A stretch of DNA of 25,719 nucleotides from an uncultured Prevotella sp. Its GTDB lineage: Bacteria; Bacteroidota; Bacteroidia; Bacteroidales; Bacteroidaceae. Shown here one piece after another: positions 1 through 9,007 of this stretch (position 1 is its first letter; each line of letters opens with the position of its first letter). The translations under genes were made by a program, and so were the position numbers. The stretch is from the NCBI GenBank assembly GCA_934190685.1, contig CAKPTK010000019.1, forward strand, positions 1 through 25,719. The letters are read 5' to 3'. The notes under the pieces were generated by a model that saw only the letters and a list, made by a program, of their open reading frames with translations, was not told the origin of the DNA and did not search any database.

Positions 1-1403
1 ATGCCGACAAGGAAATCGTCGGAGTGAACATTGATTCGCGCCGTATAGAGAAAGGTCATCTGTTTGTCGCAATGAAAGGAACACAGGTAGACGGACACAA
101 ATTTATCTGTAAGGCAATAGGTCAAGGCGCTGTTGCCATCTTGTGTGAGAATCTTCCAGATGACAAAAAGGAAGGTGTGTGCTATGTACAGGTGGCTTCC
201 ACAGAAGATGCAGTCGGTAAAGTGGCCACCTTATTCTATGGTAATCCGTCACGCAAACTGAAGTTGGTCGGTGTGACAGGAACCAACGGGAAGACGACGA
301 TTGCCACCTTATTATATAATATGTTTACCAAGATGGGGCATAAGTGTGGTCTTCTTTCCACGGTGTGCAACTATGTGGTGGACGAGGCCATTCCCGCAGA
401 CCATACCACTCCTGACCCGATAGAGTTGAACGAGTTGCTCCATAAAATGGTGGTAGCCGGTTGCGAGTATGCTTTCATGGAATGCAGCTCCCATGCTATT
501 GCGCAGAAACGTATTGGCGGACTGAACTTCACTGGCGGAATTTTCACCAACCTCACCCGTGATCATCTGGATTATCACAAGACCTTTGAAAACTACCGGA
601 ATGCCAAGAAAGCATTTTTTGATGGACTTCCCAAGACTGCTTTTGCCATTACAAACGCTGACGACAAGAACGGAATGATCATGGTGCAGAATACCAAGGC
701 TGCGGTCAAGACCTATTCTGTACGTAGTATGGCAGACTTTAAGGCACGTATCATTGAGTGTCATTTTGGTGGCATGTATTTGGATATTGACGGACATGAA
801 GTCGGAGTGCAATTTATCGGCAAATTCAATGTGAGCAACCTGCTCGCTGTCTATGGTGCAGCCCGTATGCTCGGCAAACAACCAGAAGAAATCCTGGTGG
901 TGATGAGCACGCTGCATAGTGTGAACGGCCGTTTGGACCCCGTACAGTCACCTGATGGCATAACCGCCATCGTGGACTATGCCCATACACCTGACGCATT
1001 GGAGAATGTGTTGAATGCTATTCATGAAGTACTCAACGGTAAGGGGCATGTCATTACAGTTTGTGGCGCAGGCGGTAATCGGGACAAGGGGAAACGACCT
1101 TTGATGGCTCAGGAAGCCGTGAAGCAGAGCGACAAGGTCATCATTACTAGTGACAACCCTCGCTTTGAGGAGCCTCAAGACATCATCAATGACATGCTGG
1201 CGGGTCTCAATGCTCAACAGATGAAGAAGGTTGTCAGCATTGTTGACCGCAAGGAGGCCATCCGCACGGCGTGTATGATGGCTCAGAAAGGTGATGTGGT
1301 TTTGGTTGCCGGCAAGGGTCACGAGAACTATCAGGAAATTAAGGGCGTGAAGCATCACTTCGATGACAAGGAGGTACTCCACGATATATTCGGAACGAAA
1401 TAA
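1..1403 (+). CDS. murE: UDP-MurNAc-L-Ala-D-Glu:meso-DAP ligase MurE, 5' end cut by window edge
   Basis: Cytoplasmic ATP-dependent ligase that adds the third residue of the peptidoglycan stem peptide. The reading frame is already open at base 3 ([13 protein letters not shown]) and the GTG at 24 is an internal valine, so the real start lies upstream; roughly 20-30 residues are missing compared with the usual length of about 480. Visible motifs are the substrate-binding NIDSR and KGTQVDGH region, the ATP P-loop GTNGKTT (bases 279-299), the HTTPDP and DHLDYH segments of the central ligase domain, and in the C-terminal domain DNPR (bases 1152-1163) followed by GKGHE. DNPR marks meso-diaminopimelate as substrate rather than lysine, as expected for a Gram-negative. 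The stop is 12 bases before mraY, consistent with one operon. Confidence 0.97.
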   Translation, partial: ADKEIVGVNIDSRRIEKGHLFVAMKGTQVDGHKFICKAIGQGAVAILCENLPDDKKEGVCYVQVASTEDAVGKVATLFYGNPSRKLKLVGVTGTNGKTTIATLLYNMFTKMGHKCGLLSTVCNYVVDEAIPADHTTPDPIELNELLHKMVVAGCEYAFMECSSHAIAQKRIGGLNFTGGIFTNLTRDHLDYHKTFENYRNAKKAFFDGLPKTAFAITNADDKNGMIMVQNTKAAVKTYSVRSMADFKARIIECHFGGMYLDIDGHEVGVQFIGKFNVSNLLAVYGAARMLGKQPEEILVVMSTLHSVNGRLDPVQSPDGITAIVDYAHTPDALENVLNAIHEVLNGKGHVITVCGAGGNRDKGKRPLMAQEAVKQSDKVIITSDNPRFEEPQDIINDMLAGLNAQQMKKVVSIVDRKEAIRTACMMAQKGDVVLVAGKGHENYQEIKGVKHHFDDKEVLHDIFGTK

Positions 1404-1415
1404 AAAGAATGCAAG

Positions 1416-2684
1416 ATGTTATACTACTTATTCAGATTTCTTGAGCAATTCGGTATTCCAGGTTCACACATGTGGGGCTACATTTCCTTCCGTGCATTGT
1501 TGGCCTTGGTCCTGTCGCTTATTATTTCGGCATGGTTTGGTGAGAAATTTATCAAATACTTGAAGAACAAGCAGATTACCGAGACACAGAGAGACGCCTC
1601 TATCGATCCCTTTGGCGTCAAGAAAATAGGTGTGCCTTCTATGGGCGGTGTCATCATCATTCTTGCCATTTTGCTTCCAGTGCTTTTGCTGGGACGTATG
1701 CGCAATATCTATTTGATTCTGATGATTATTACCACCGTTTGGCTCGGATTCCTGGGTGGCATGGACGACTTTATCAAAATCTTCCATCATGACAAGGAAG
1801 GCTTAAAGGGCCGCTATAAGATTGTCGGTCAAGTGGGAATCGGACTGATTGTGGGTATTGTCCTGTGGGCAAGTCCCGATGTCAAGATGAATGAGAATCT
1901 GGCGATTGAGAAACAAGGGCATGAAGTGGTGGTGAAGCATCGCAGTGAAGCCACGAAGTCTCTGAAGACGACGATTCCTTTTGTCAAGGGACATAATCTG
2001 GATTATTCCCGTCTCATGTCCTTCATGGGAAAATATAAGACTGCGGCAGGATGGATATTGTTTGTCATCATGACGATTATTGTTGTGACGGCTGTGTCCA
2101 ATGGCGCCAATCTGAATGACGGTATGGATGGAATGTGTGCGGGCAACTCCGCGATTATCGGTGTGGTGTTGGGCATTTTTGCCTACGTCAGTTCTCACAT
2201 AGAATATGCCGCCTATCTGAACATTATGTATATCCCAGGAACTCAAGAACTTGTGGTGTTTTTCTGCGCATTTGTAGGAGCGTTGATAGGTTTCCTGTGG
2301 TATAATGCCTATCCAGCACAAGTATTCATGGGTGATACCGGCTCGTTGACCATTGGTGGAATTATTGGTGTGGGTGCAATTATCATCCACAAGGAATTGA
2401 TGTTGCCCATCCTTTGCGGCATCTTCTTTGTGGAGAGTTTGAGCGTCATCATGCAGGTGTGGTATTATAAGATCGGAAAACGTCATGGTGTGAAGCAACG
2501 CATCTTCAAGCGCACGCCAATTCATGACAATTTCAGAACTCAACAGAGTCAACTCGATCCAGAATGCAAATATTTGATCAAGAAACCTAAGGGAGCTATT
2601 CATGAATCGAAAATCACCATTCGTTTCTGGATTGTCACCATCATATTGGCGGCGTTGACGATTATTACATTGAAAATAAGATAA
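1416..2684 (+). CDS. mraY: Phospho-MurNAc-pentapeptide transferase MraY
   Basis: Polytopic inner-membrane enzyme that moves phospho-MurNAc-pentapeptide from UDP to undecaprenyl phosphate, giving lipid I. The 422-residue protein has about ten hydrophobic segments. The Mg2+/catalytic aspartates are in GGMDDFIK (D117, D118) and NLNDGMDG (N232-G239), followed by MGDTGSLTIGG. It is about 60 residues longer than the E. coli enzyme because of an inserted charged loop (roughly residues 155-205) between two membrane segments, a feature I associate with Bacteroidetes MraY. The segment that reads PIHHHY in E. coli reads PIHDNF here (H370, D371, N372), so only the first histidine of the conserved trio is kept. 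The ATG at 1416 puts the first membrane segment in the usual place, 12 bases after murE. Confidence 0.97.
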   Translation: MLYYLFRFLEQFGIPGSHMWGYISFRALLALVLSLIISAWFGEKFIKYLKNKQITETQRDASIDPFGVKKIGVPSMGGVIIILAILLPVLLLGRMRNIYLILMIITTVWLGFLGGMDDFIKIFHHDKEGLKGRYKIVGQVGIGLIVGIVLWASPDVKMNENLAIEKQGHEVVVKHRSEATKSLKTTIPFVKGHNLDYSRLMSFMGKYKTAAGWILFVIMTIIVVTAVSNGANLNDGMDGMCAGNSAIIGVVLGIFAYVSSHIEYAAYLNIMYIPGTQELVVFFCAFVGALIGFLWYNAYPAQVFMGDTGSLTIGGIIGVGAIIIHKELMLPILCGIFFVESLSVIMQVWYYKIGKRHGVKQRIFKRTPIHDNFRTQQSQLDPECKYLIKKPKGAIHESKITIRFWIVTIILAALTIITLKIR

Positions 2685-2704
2685 GCTGTAAAGCGAAATA
2701 AATA

Positions 2705-2710
2705 AGGAGA
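2705..2710 (+). promoter_or_regulatory. Shine-Dalgarno-like AGGAGA before murD
   Basis: AGGAGA lies 3 bases before the ATG at 2714 and 6 bases before the in-frame ATG at 2717. Purine-rich ribosome sites of this strength are not general in Bacteroidetes. The spacing favours 2717 slightly, so the first methionine of the annotated MM start may not be used. Confidence 0.4.
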
Positions 2711-2713
2711 ATA

Positions 2714-4048
2714 ATGATGAAAAGAATAGTAGTATTGGGAGCAGGCGAAAGTGGTGCGGGAGCCGCGGTGCTTGCTAAGGCAAAAGGATTTGACGTCTTC
2801 GTTTCGGACATGTCGTCTATCAAGGACAAGTACAAGGCTTTGCTCGACCAACATCAGATAGAATGGGAAGAAGGACACCACACGGAAGAGAAAATTCTCA
2901 ATGCGGACGAGATTATCAAGAGTCCTGGCATTCCCAAGGAAGCTCCGATGATTCAGAAGGTGATGGCCAAAGGTATTCATATCATTAGCGAGATAGAATT
3001 CGCCGGTCGCTACACCCATTCCAAAATGGTGTGCATCACCGGAAGTAATGGTAAGACAACCACGACTTCCCTCATCTATCATATCTTCAAGTCTGCAGGC
3101 TATGATGTAGGTTTGGCCGGCAACATCGGCAAGAGTCTTGCTTTGCAAGTGGCGGAAGATCCACATGAGTATTATGTGATAGAGTTGAGCTCGTTCCAGT
3201 TGGATAACATGTATGATTTTCATGCCAACATCGCCATCCTGCTGAATATTACTCCCGACCATTTGGATCGGTATGATTTCAGTATGCAGAACTATGTGAA
3301 TGCCAAGATGCGCATCATTCAGAACCAGACGGCTTCCGACAGTTTCATTTATTGGAATGACGACCCGATTGTCCGCAAGGAACTTGAGAAGTATGACATT
3401 CATGCCATCCAATATCCGTTCTCAGAATTGAAAGAGAAGGGCTCCATCGGATATATTGAGGAAGGACAGTATAAAATAGAGAAACCTACTCCGTTCAATA
3501 TGGAACAGGAAGAACTGAGCTTGACAGGTAAACATAACATCTACAACTCTCTGGCTGCAGGCATAGCCTCCAATATTTCCGGTATAAAGAAAGAAGTAAT
3601 CCGTAAGAGCTTGAGCGACTTTCCCGGAGTAGAACACCGATTGGAGAAAGTAGCAAAGGTCAAGGGCGTGCAGTATGTCAATGACTCTAAAGCTACAAAT
3701 GTGGATGCTTGTTGGTATGCGCTTGAGAGCATGAAGACCCCGACAATCCTCATTCTTGGTGGCAAGGACAAAGGAAATGATTATAACCATATTAAAGAAC
3801 TTGTCAAGCAAAAATGCAAAGGACTTGTCTATTTAGGCGCAGACAATACTAAACTGCACAATTTCTTCGACGGTTTTGGTATACCTGTCCGTGACACCAA
3901 CAATATGAAGGATTGTGTGTCTGCTTGTTATGAGATGGCGGAACCCGGAGACACGGTGCTGCTCAGCCCTTGTTGCGCCAGCTTCGACCTCTTTAAGAAT
4001 ATGGAAGACAGAGGTGAGCAGTTTAAGGCGCGTGTGAGAGAACTTTAA
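2714..4048 (+). CDS. murD: UDP-MurNAc-L-alanine:D-glutamate ligase MurD
   Basis: Cytoplasmic ATP-dependent ligase that adds D-glutamate to UDP-MurNAc-L-Ala. The 444-residue length is normal. The N-terminal Rossmann-like domain begins with VLGAGESGAGAA and contains IIKSPGIP, which holds the uridine nucleotide. The central domain has the P-loop GSNGKTT (residues 110-116), ELSSFQLD and NITPDHLDRY. The C-terminal domain has NDSKATN, LGGKDKG and LSPCCASFDLF, all diagnostic of MurD rather than MurC, E or F. The gene starts with two adjacent ATG codons (2714, 2717), preceded by AGGAGA. It is 29 bases after mraY and 14 bases before ftsW, in the usual dcw order. Confidence 0.97.
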   Translation: MMKRIVVLGAGESGAGAAVLAKAKGFDVFVSDMSSIKDKYKALLDQHQIEWEEGHHTEEKILNADEIIKSPGIPKEAPMIQKVMAKGIHIISEIEFAGRYTHSKMVCITGSNGKTTTTSLIYHIFKSAGYDVGLAGNIGKSLALQVAEDPHEYYVIELSSFQLDNMYDFHANIAILLNITPDHLDRYDFSMQNYVNAKMRIIQNQTASDSFIYWNDDPIVRKELEKYDIHAIQYPFSELKEKGSIGYIEEGQYKIEKPTPFNMEQEELSLTGKHNIYNSLAAGIASNISGIKKEVIRKSLSDFPGVEHRLEKVAKVKGVQYVNDSKATNVDACWYALESMKTPTILILGGKDKGNDYNHIKELVKQKCKGLVYLGADNTKLHNFFDGFGIPVRDTNNMKDCVSACYEMAEPGDTVLLSPCCASFDLFKNMEDRGEQFKARVREL

Positions 4049-4062
4049 TAAGGAATGCAAAA

Positions 4063-5346
4063 ATGGCTATAGACAAAACATTAGGAAATATATTCAAGGG
4101 AGACAAGGTCATCTGGATGGTCTTCTTCTTCCTTTGTATTATCAGTGTCATAGAGGTGTTCAGCGCCTCTTCGTCGCTCACATACAAAGGTGGAAGTTAT
4201 TGGGCTCCAATCATAAAGCATGGAGGAATTCTTGCCGTGGGCATTTTCTTCATGGTGGTGACACTGAACATCAAGTGCCGTTACTTCAAGATTGTCACGC
4301 CTTTTATACTGATTCTCGCTTTCCTTTTGCTTATAGCCGTTCATGTTGTAGGACAGTCCATCAATGGTGGTGCCCGTTGGATTTCCATTTTGGGCATACA
4401 GTTCCAACCTTCAGAGATTGCAAAAGGGGCAATTGTGCTTGCTACAGCACAGATACTCAGTGCTATGCAGACGGAAAAAGGTGCTGATCGTAAGGCGATA
4501 AACTACATATTGATAACGTCAAGTTTCTTGATTGTGCCAATAGCTACAGAGAATTTGTCTACAGCAATGCTCATCTTTGCAGTTATTTGCATCATGATGT
4601 TTATAGGAAGAGTGCCCATGAGTCAGTTGGGAAAGCTGATAGGGGTAATAATGCTGATAGGGGTCTTTTTGATTTCTCTTGTGATGATAGCAGGAAATAC
4701 AGACAATCAGCAACAACTGAAAAATGGCGTGAAGGTAGAGCAAGTGGCGCAGTCTCAAGAGAAAAAGGACAAGGGAGGCGCTATAAAGATATTGCACAGA
4801 ATGGATACTTGGAAAACTCGAATTCTCAAGTTCTTTGACCATACGGAGGTTCCTCCTGAGAAATTCGACCTTGACAAGGATGCTCAGGTGGGACATGCCA
4901 ACATTGCCATTGCGTCTTCCAACGTTGTGGGAAAGGGACCGGGCAATTCTGTTGAACGGGATTTCCTCTCACAAGCCTTTTCTGATTTCATCTATGCCAT
5001 AGTGATAGAGGAAACGGGTATTGAGGGTGCCATAGCTGTTGCCATGCTTTACATCATTCTTCTGTTCAGAACAGGTCGCATAGCCAGTCGGTGCGAGAAT
5101 AATTTCCCTGCACTATTAGCGATGGGACTGGCCATCCTACTTGTGGTACAGGCTCTTTTTAATATGCTTGTAGCAGTAGGTTTATTCCCAGTTACAGGTC
5201 AGCCACTCCCCTTGATAAGTAAGGGTGGTACTTCAACCATCATCAATTGTATCTATGTCGGAGTGATCTTGAGTGTGAGCCGCTCGGCCAAGAAGCGGAA
5301 GCCGATGGAAGACAATTTGCCAAAAGAAATGCATGTTGCGGCTTGA
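4063..5346 (+). CDS. ftsW: Septal peptidoglycan glycosyltransferase FtsW (SEDS family)
   Basis: Inner-membrane SEDS protein that polymerises lipid II at the division septum together with its partner transpeptidase. The 427-residue protein has about ten hydrophobic segments. Family marks include NGGARWI, IQFQPSEIAK, and the extracytoplasmic FSDFIYAIVIEETG segment whose aspartate (D308) corresponds to the catalytic SEDS aspartate, then PLPLISKGGTS near the C-terminus. A long extracytoplasmic loop, roughly residues 215-305, is rich in Lys, Asp and Gln. Its position between murD and murG supports FtsW over RodA. The ATG at 4063 has AAGGA 8 bases upstream and follows the murD stop by 14 bases. Confidence 0.95.
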   Translation: MAIDKTLGNIFKGDKVIWMVFFFLCIISVIEVFSASSSLTYKGGSYWAPIIKHGGILAVGIFFMVVTLNIKCRYFKIVTPFILILAFLLLIAVHVVGQSINGGARWISILGIQFQPSEIAKGAIVLATAQILSAMQTEKGADRKAINYILITSSFLIVPIATENLSTAMLIFAVICIMMFIGRVPMSQLGKLIGVIMLIGVFLISLVMIAGNTDNQQQLKNGVKVEQVAQSQEKKDKGGAIKILHRMDTWKTRILKFFDHTEVPPEKFDLDKDAQVGHANIAIASSNVVGKGPGNSVERDFLSQAFSDFIYAIVIEETGIEGAIAVAMLYIILLFRTGRIASRCENNFPALLAMGLAILLVVQALFNMLVAVGLFPVTGQPLPLISKGGTSTIINCIYVGVILSVSRSAKKRKPMEDNLPKEMHVAA

Positions 5347-5406
5347 TAAGTGATGTCCAAACATAAAAAAGTAATGTAAAATGACGGAAAGAGCATTTTT
5401 TTTTGC

Positions 5407-5414
5407 TACTTTTG
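5407..5414 (+). promoter_or_regulatory. Putative promoter -7 box upstream of murG
   Basis: TACTTTTG matches the Bacteroidetes -7 consensus TAnnTTTG exactly and lies 21 bases before the murG ATG, in the 89-base gap that is the largest within the murE-ftsZ run. I see no clear TTTG -33 element at the expected 19-21 base distance; the stretch just upstream is a T tract. This could be an internal promoter for murG and downstream genes. Confidence 0.4.
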
Positions 5415-5435
5415 CGAAATAAATAACCAACGAAT

Positions 5436-6551
5436 ATGGACAAGGATTTAAGAATCATCATCAGTGGAGGCGGTACAGGAGGTCATATCTTTCCTGCTGT
5501 GTCTATAGCCAATGCCATCAAGGCAAAACACCCTGATGCCAAAATATTGTTCGTAGGAGCACTTGGCCGTATGGAAATGCAACGTGTTCCTGCTGCAGGA
5601 TATGAAATCAAAGGTTTGCCGATTTGTGGCTTTGACCGTAAACATTTGTTGAAGAACATCGCTGTGCTTTTCAAAATATGGAAGAGTCAGCGCATGGCCA
5701 AGAAAATCATACGGGAGTTCAAGCCCATGGCGGCTGTTGGAGTTGGAGGTTATGCCAGTGGACCTACATTGAATGAATGTACGTCTATGGGTATACCTTG
5801 CTTGATACAAGAACAGAACTCTTATGCCGGTGTGACCAACAAACTATTGGCTAAAAAGGCTGATAAAATATGTGTGGCTTATGATGGTATGGAACGTTTC
5901 TTTCCGGCAGACAAGATTATAAAAACAGGTAATCCCGTACGTCAAGCGCTTTTAGAAACGACCATCAGCCACGAGGAGGCCATCAAGTCTTTTGGATTGG
6001 ATCCCGAGAAGAAAACCATCTTGCTTGTTGGAGGTAGTCTTGGTGCGAGGACAATCAATGAGAGCGTGATGCAACATCTCGATTTGGTGGAGACTTCTGG
6101 TGTTCAGTTTATTTGGCAGACAGGCAAATATTACAATGCCGCCATTATGGACCAATTGAGTAAGCACAAATCGTTACCCATGCTGAAAGTGTTGGATTTC
6201 ATCAGTGATATGGGTGCAGCCTACAAGGCGGCAGACTTGGTTATCAGCCGAGCTGGAGCAAGTTCTATTTCCGAGTTCTGTCTTATCGGAAAACCGGTGA
6301 TTCTTGTGCCTTCACCCAATGTTGCCGAAGATCATCAAACCAAGAATGCTTTGGCATTGGTCAACAAAGACTCCGCCCTTTATGTAAAAGATGCGGAAGC
6401 ACCGGACGTTCTGTTGAAAACAGCAGTCAAAACAGTGACCAATGATGAAGAACTTAAGAAACTGAGTGAGAATATAAAGAAACTGGGGCTGTACAATTCA
6501 GCTGACGTGATAGCCGATGAGGTTATTAAACTTGCAACAAAAGGAAAATAA
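5436..6551 (+). CDS. murG: Lipid II synthase MurG (UDP-GlcNAc transferase)
   Basis: Peripheral inner-membrane GT-B glycosyltransferase that transfers GlcNAc from UDP-GlcNAc to lipid I, giving lipid II. The 371-residue length fits the family. The N-terminal domain carries the glycine loop GGTGGH (residues 12-17) and the second glycine-rich loop VGVGGYASGPT. IQEQNSYAG lies in the acceptor-binding part. The C-terminal domain has GGSLGARTINE (about residues 199-209) and the UDP-GlcNAc-binding segment ISRAGASSISE followed by PSPNVAEDHQTKNA. The start at 5436 places the glycine loop at the usual distance from the N-terminus. murC follows after a single base, so the two are almost certainly co-translated. 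Confidence 0.97.
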   Translation: MDKDLRIIISGGGTGGHIFPAVSIANAIKAKHPDAKILFVGALGRMEMQRVPAAGYEIKGLPICGFDRKHLLKNIAVLFKIWKSQRMAKKIIREFKPMAAVGVGGYASGPTLNECTSMGIPCLIQEQNSYAGVTNKLLAKKADKICVAYDGMERFFPADKIIKTGNPVRQALLETTISHEEAIKSFGLDPEKKTILLVGGSLGARTINESVMQHLDLVETSGVQFIWQTGKYYNAAIMDQLSKHKSLPMLKVLDFISDMGAAYKAADLVISRAGASSISEFCLIGKPVILVPSPNVAEDHQTKNALALVNKDSALYVKDAEAPDVLLKTAVKTVTNDEELKKLSENIKKLGLYNSADVIADEVIKLATKGK

Positions 6552-6552
6552 A

Positions 6553-7941
6553 ATGGAAATCAAAGATATAAAGGCTGTCTATTTTGTTGGTGCCGGCGGC
6601 ATCGGCATGAGTGCCATCGCTCGCTATTTCCTTCACAAAGGTGTAGTCGTGGCAGGATATGACAAAACTCCTTCAGCACTTACTCATGAACTGGAAAAGG
6701 AAGGCGCTAATATCCATTATGAGGAAAATGTGGAGAAGATACCTGTGGCCTGTAAGGACAAATCCTCTTGCTTGGTTGTTTATACACCAGCCATTCCTGC
6801 AGAACATAAAGAACTTGTCTATTTCAGAGAAAATGACTTTGAGATAGAAAAACGTGCTCAGGTATTGGGCACCTTGACCCGTACCCATAAGGGACTTTGT
6901 GTGGCAGGAACGCATGGAAAGACCACGACTTCAACAATGTGCGCTCATATCATGCATCAAAGCCATGTCGATTGCAATGCGTTCCTTGGTGGCATTTCCA
7001 AAAACTACGGCACAAACTATATCCTTTCAGATCATAGTGATTATGTGGTCATTGAGGCGGATGAGTTTGACCGTTCTTTCCATTGGCTTCGCCCGTGGAT
7101 GAGTGTAATCACCGCCACAGATCCTGATCATTTGGATATCTATGGGACAAAAGAGGCTTATCTTGAAAGTTTCCATCACTATACAACTTTGATACAACCT
7201 GGTGGCGCTTTGATTATCCATAAGAATTTGGAGATGAAAGCGGATGTACAGCCGGGCGTGAGAGTCTATGAGTACAGCCGTGATGAAGGCGATTTCCATG
7301 CGGAGAACATTCGCATAGAGAATGGCGAGATTACTATCGATTTCGTTTCTCCTGTTGAAAACATCAAAGACGTGATGCTTGGACAACCTATTCCTATCAA
7401 CATAGAGAATGGAGTGGCAGCCATGGCCATGGCACAATTAAATGGTTGTACAGCGGAGGAAATAAAAAAGGGTATGGCCACTTATGGTGGCGTAGACCGT
7501 CGCTTTGATTTCAAAATCAAGAATGACAAAATCGTGTTCTTGAGTGATTACGCCCATCACCCCAAGGAAATTTATCAGAGTGCCAAGAGCTTGCGTGAAC
7601 TGTATAAAAATCGTAAGATTACAGCGATATTCCAACCTCATCTCTATACTCGTACTCGCGATTTCTACCATGATTTTGCGGATGCTTTGAGTCAACTTGA
7701 TGAAGTCATTCTTTGTGACATTTATCCAGCTCGTGAACAGCCGATTCCAGGTGTGACCTCTAAACTCATCTATGATGATCTCAAGCCTGGAATAATCAAG
7801 CAGATGATTCATAAGGAGGAAGTTCTTCCTCTCGTGAAAAGTCGTGATTTCGATGTACTGGTAGTACTTGGAGCTGGAGACTTGGATAATTTCGTGCCTC
7901 AGATAACAGATATATTGAAAGAAAAAACAGGAAGCAAATAA
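6553..7941 (+). CDS. murC: UDP-N-acetylmuramate:L-alanine ligase MurC
   Basis: Cytoplasmic ATP-dependent ligase that starts the stem peptide by adding L-alanine to UDP-MurNAc. The 462 residues begin with the Rossmann motif GAGGIGMSA (residues 13-21). VVYTPAIP holds the uridine diphosphate and GTHGKTT (119-125) is the ATP P-loop. EADEFDRSF and ATDPDHLDIY lie in the central domain; DYAHHPKEI and FQPHLYTRTR lie in the C-terminal domain. THGKTTT and the YAHHP motif separate it from MurD, E and F. An in-frame ATG at 6517 would overlap the end of murG by 35 bases; I chose 6553 because it places the Rossmann loop normally and has AAGGA upstream. Confidence 0.97.
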   Translation: MEIKDIKAVYFVGAGGIGMSAIARYFLHKGVVVAGYDKTPSALTHELEKEGANIHYEENVEKIPVACKDKSSCLVVYTPAIPAEHKELVYFRENDFEIEKRAQVLGTLTRTHKGLCVAGTHGKTTTSTMCAHIMHQSHVDCNAFLGGISKNYGTNYILSDHSDYVVIEADEFDRSFHWLRPWMSVITATDPDHLDIYGTKEAYLESFHHYTTLIQPGGALIIHKNLEMKADVQPGVRVYEYSRDEGDFHAENIRIENGEITIDFVSPVENIKDVMLGQPIPINIENGVAAMAMAQLNGCTAEEIKKGMATYGGVDRRFDFKIKNDKIVFLSDYAHHPKEIYQSAKSLRELYKNRKITAIFQPHLYTRTRDFYHDFADALSQLDEVILCDIYPAREQPIPGVTSKLIYDDLKPGIIKQMIHKEEVLPLVKSRDFDVLVVLGAGDLDNFVPQITDILKEKTGSK

Positions 7942-7958
7942 AGGAAGTCAGACCTGAT

Positions 7959-8984
7959 ATGCATATAAATTGGAAGAAGACTATAATTGTCACCCTTGAC
8001 GTGGTGCTTGGCATCTATGTGGCTGTAGCGATGACTACATTCAATAGTGCCGAGGCAGAGTCTTCTGTATGCACTAAGGTGACGATAGACATCAGTGACG
8101 GCAATACGAATGGATTCTTGAGCAGCAATGAAATCAAGGCTATTTTGCAGCGCCATAATCTGTATCCGTTATCGTGGAAAATGTCATCCGTGACCCCCAG
8201 AAAGATAGAAGACCTGCTGAAAGTGAGTCCTTTCGTCAAGACGGCAGAATGCTATAAAACAGTGGACGGACATGTGAATATTGTTGTGACACAGCGGATG
8301 CCGATTGTTCGAATCAAAAGCGATAACAATGGCGACTATTACTTGGATGAGAAGGGCGGCATTATGCCCAATTCGAAATATACGTCAGACCTGATTATTG
8401 CTACAGGAAACATCAACAAGACTTTTGCAACAAATTATGTGGCTTATCTGGCGGGGGCTCTAATGGAAAATGATATGTGGCGCAATTTAGTGGAACAGAT
8501 TAATGTGTTGCCTGACAAGGCGATAGAAATTGTTCCCCGTGTGGGTGACCATATTGTCAATATAGGTTATCTTCCCTATCACCACAACAAGACAGAACGG
8601 CAAGATTCCATCGTTTCTTACGTGAACAGACAGATGAATCGGTTGGAGAAGTTCTATAAATATGGACTCTCTCAGGCCGGTTGGAACAAATATTCTTACA
8701 TTAACTTGGAGTTTAGCAACCAAATCATTTGTAAGAAAAAATCGGCCTCTCATCCTATAGTGTCACAACCGGAACCTGTTGTTCAGAAAGAGACAACATC
8801 AGGGGAGGCCACTGCTTCAGCACCAACTTCAACAAAGGAAGAAAACAACCAAAAGAAGGAGAATCAGAACGACGCAAAAAAGTCTTCAGACACAAACAAA
8901 TTTGAGGAGAAAGAGAAAACTTCAAGTACGAAGAAATCCACAGATACGAAGAAAACAAAAGAAGTGAAACAATATAAGAATTAG
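7959..8984 (+). CDS. ftsQ: Cell division protein FtsQ with a charged C-terminal tail
   Basis: Bitopic inner-membrane divisome protein that links cytoplasmic FtsA/FtsZ to periplasmic cell-wall synthesis. A short cytoplasmic N-terminus (MHINWKK) precedes one membrane segment (about residues 8-28) and a periplasmic part whose first domain looks like a POTRA fold, with SNEIKAILQ and the VNIVVTQRMPIVRI strand that precedes the beta domain (DYYLDEKGGIMP). Sequence conservation with well-studied FtsQ is low, so the call rests on topology, these signatures and the place between murC and ftsA. The last 80 or so residues, from about 8735, are low-complexity and rich in Lys, Ser, Thr, Glu and Asn. No ddl gene separates it from murC, unlike in E. 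coli. Confidence 0.9.
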   Translation: MHINWKKTIIVTLDVVLGIYVAVAMTTFNSAEAESSVCTKVTIDISDGNTNGFLSSNEIKAILQRHNLYPLSWKMSSVTPRKIEDLLKVSPFVKTAECYKTVDGHVNIVVTQRMPIVRIKSDNNGDYYLDEKGGIMPNSKYTSDLIIATGNINKTFATNYVAYLAGALMENDMWRNLVEQINVLPDKAIEIVPRVGDHIVNIGYLPYHHNKTERQDSIVSYVNRQMNRLEKFYKYGLSQAGWNKYSYINLEFSNQIICKKKSASHPIVSQPEPVVQKETTSGEATASAPTSTKEENNQKKENQNDAKKSSDTNKFEEKEKTSSTKKSTDTKKTKEVKQYKN

Positions 8985-9007
8985 AAATCGGAAATAATAA
9001 TACGTGT

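Noticed and set aside
6517..6552. Earlier in-frame ATG for murC overlapping murG
   Set aside because: It would add 12 residues before the Rossmann loop with no family counterpart; the ATG at 6553 has a purine-rich site and normal spacing.
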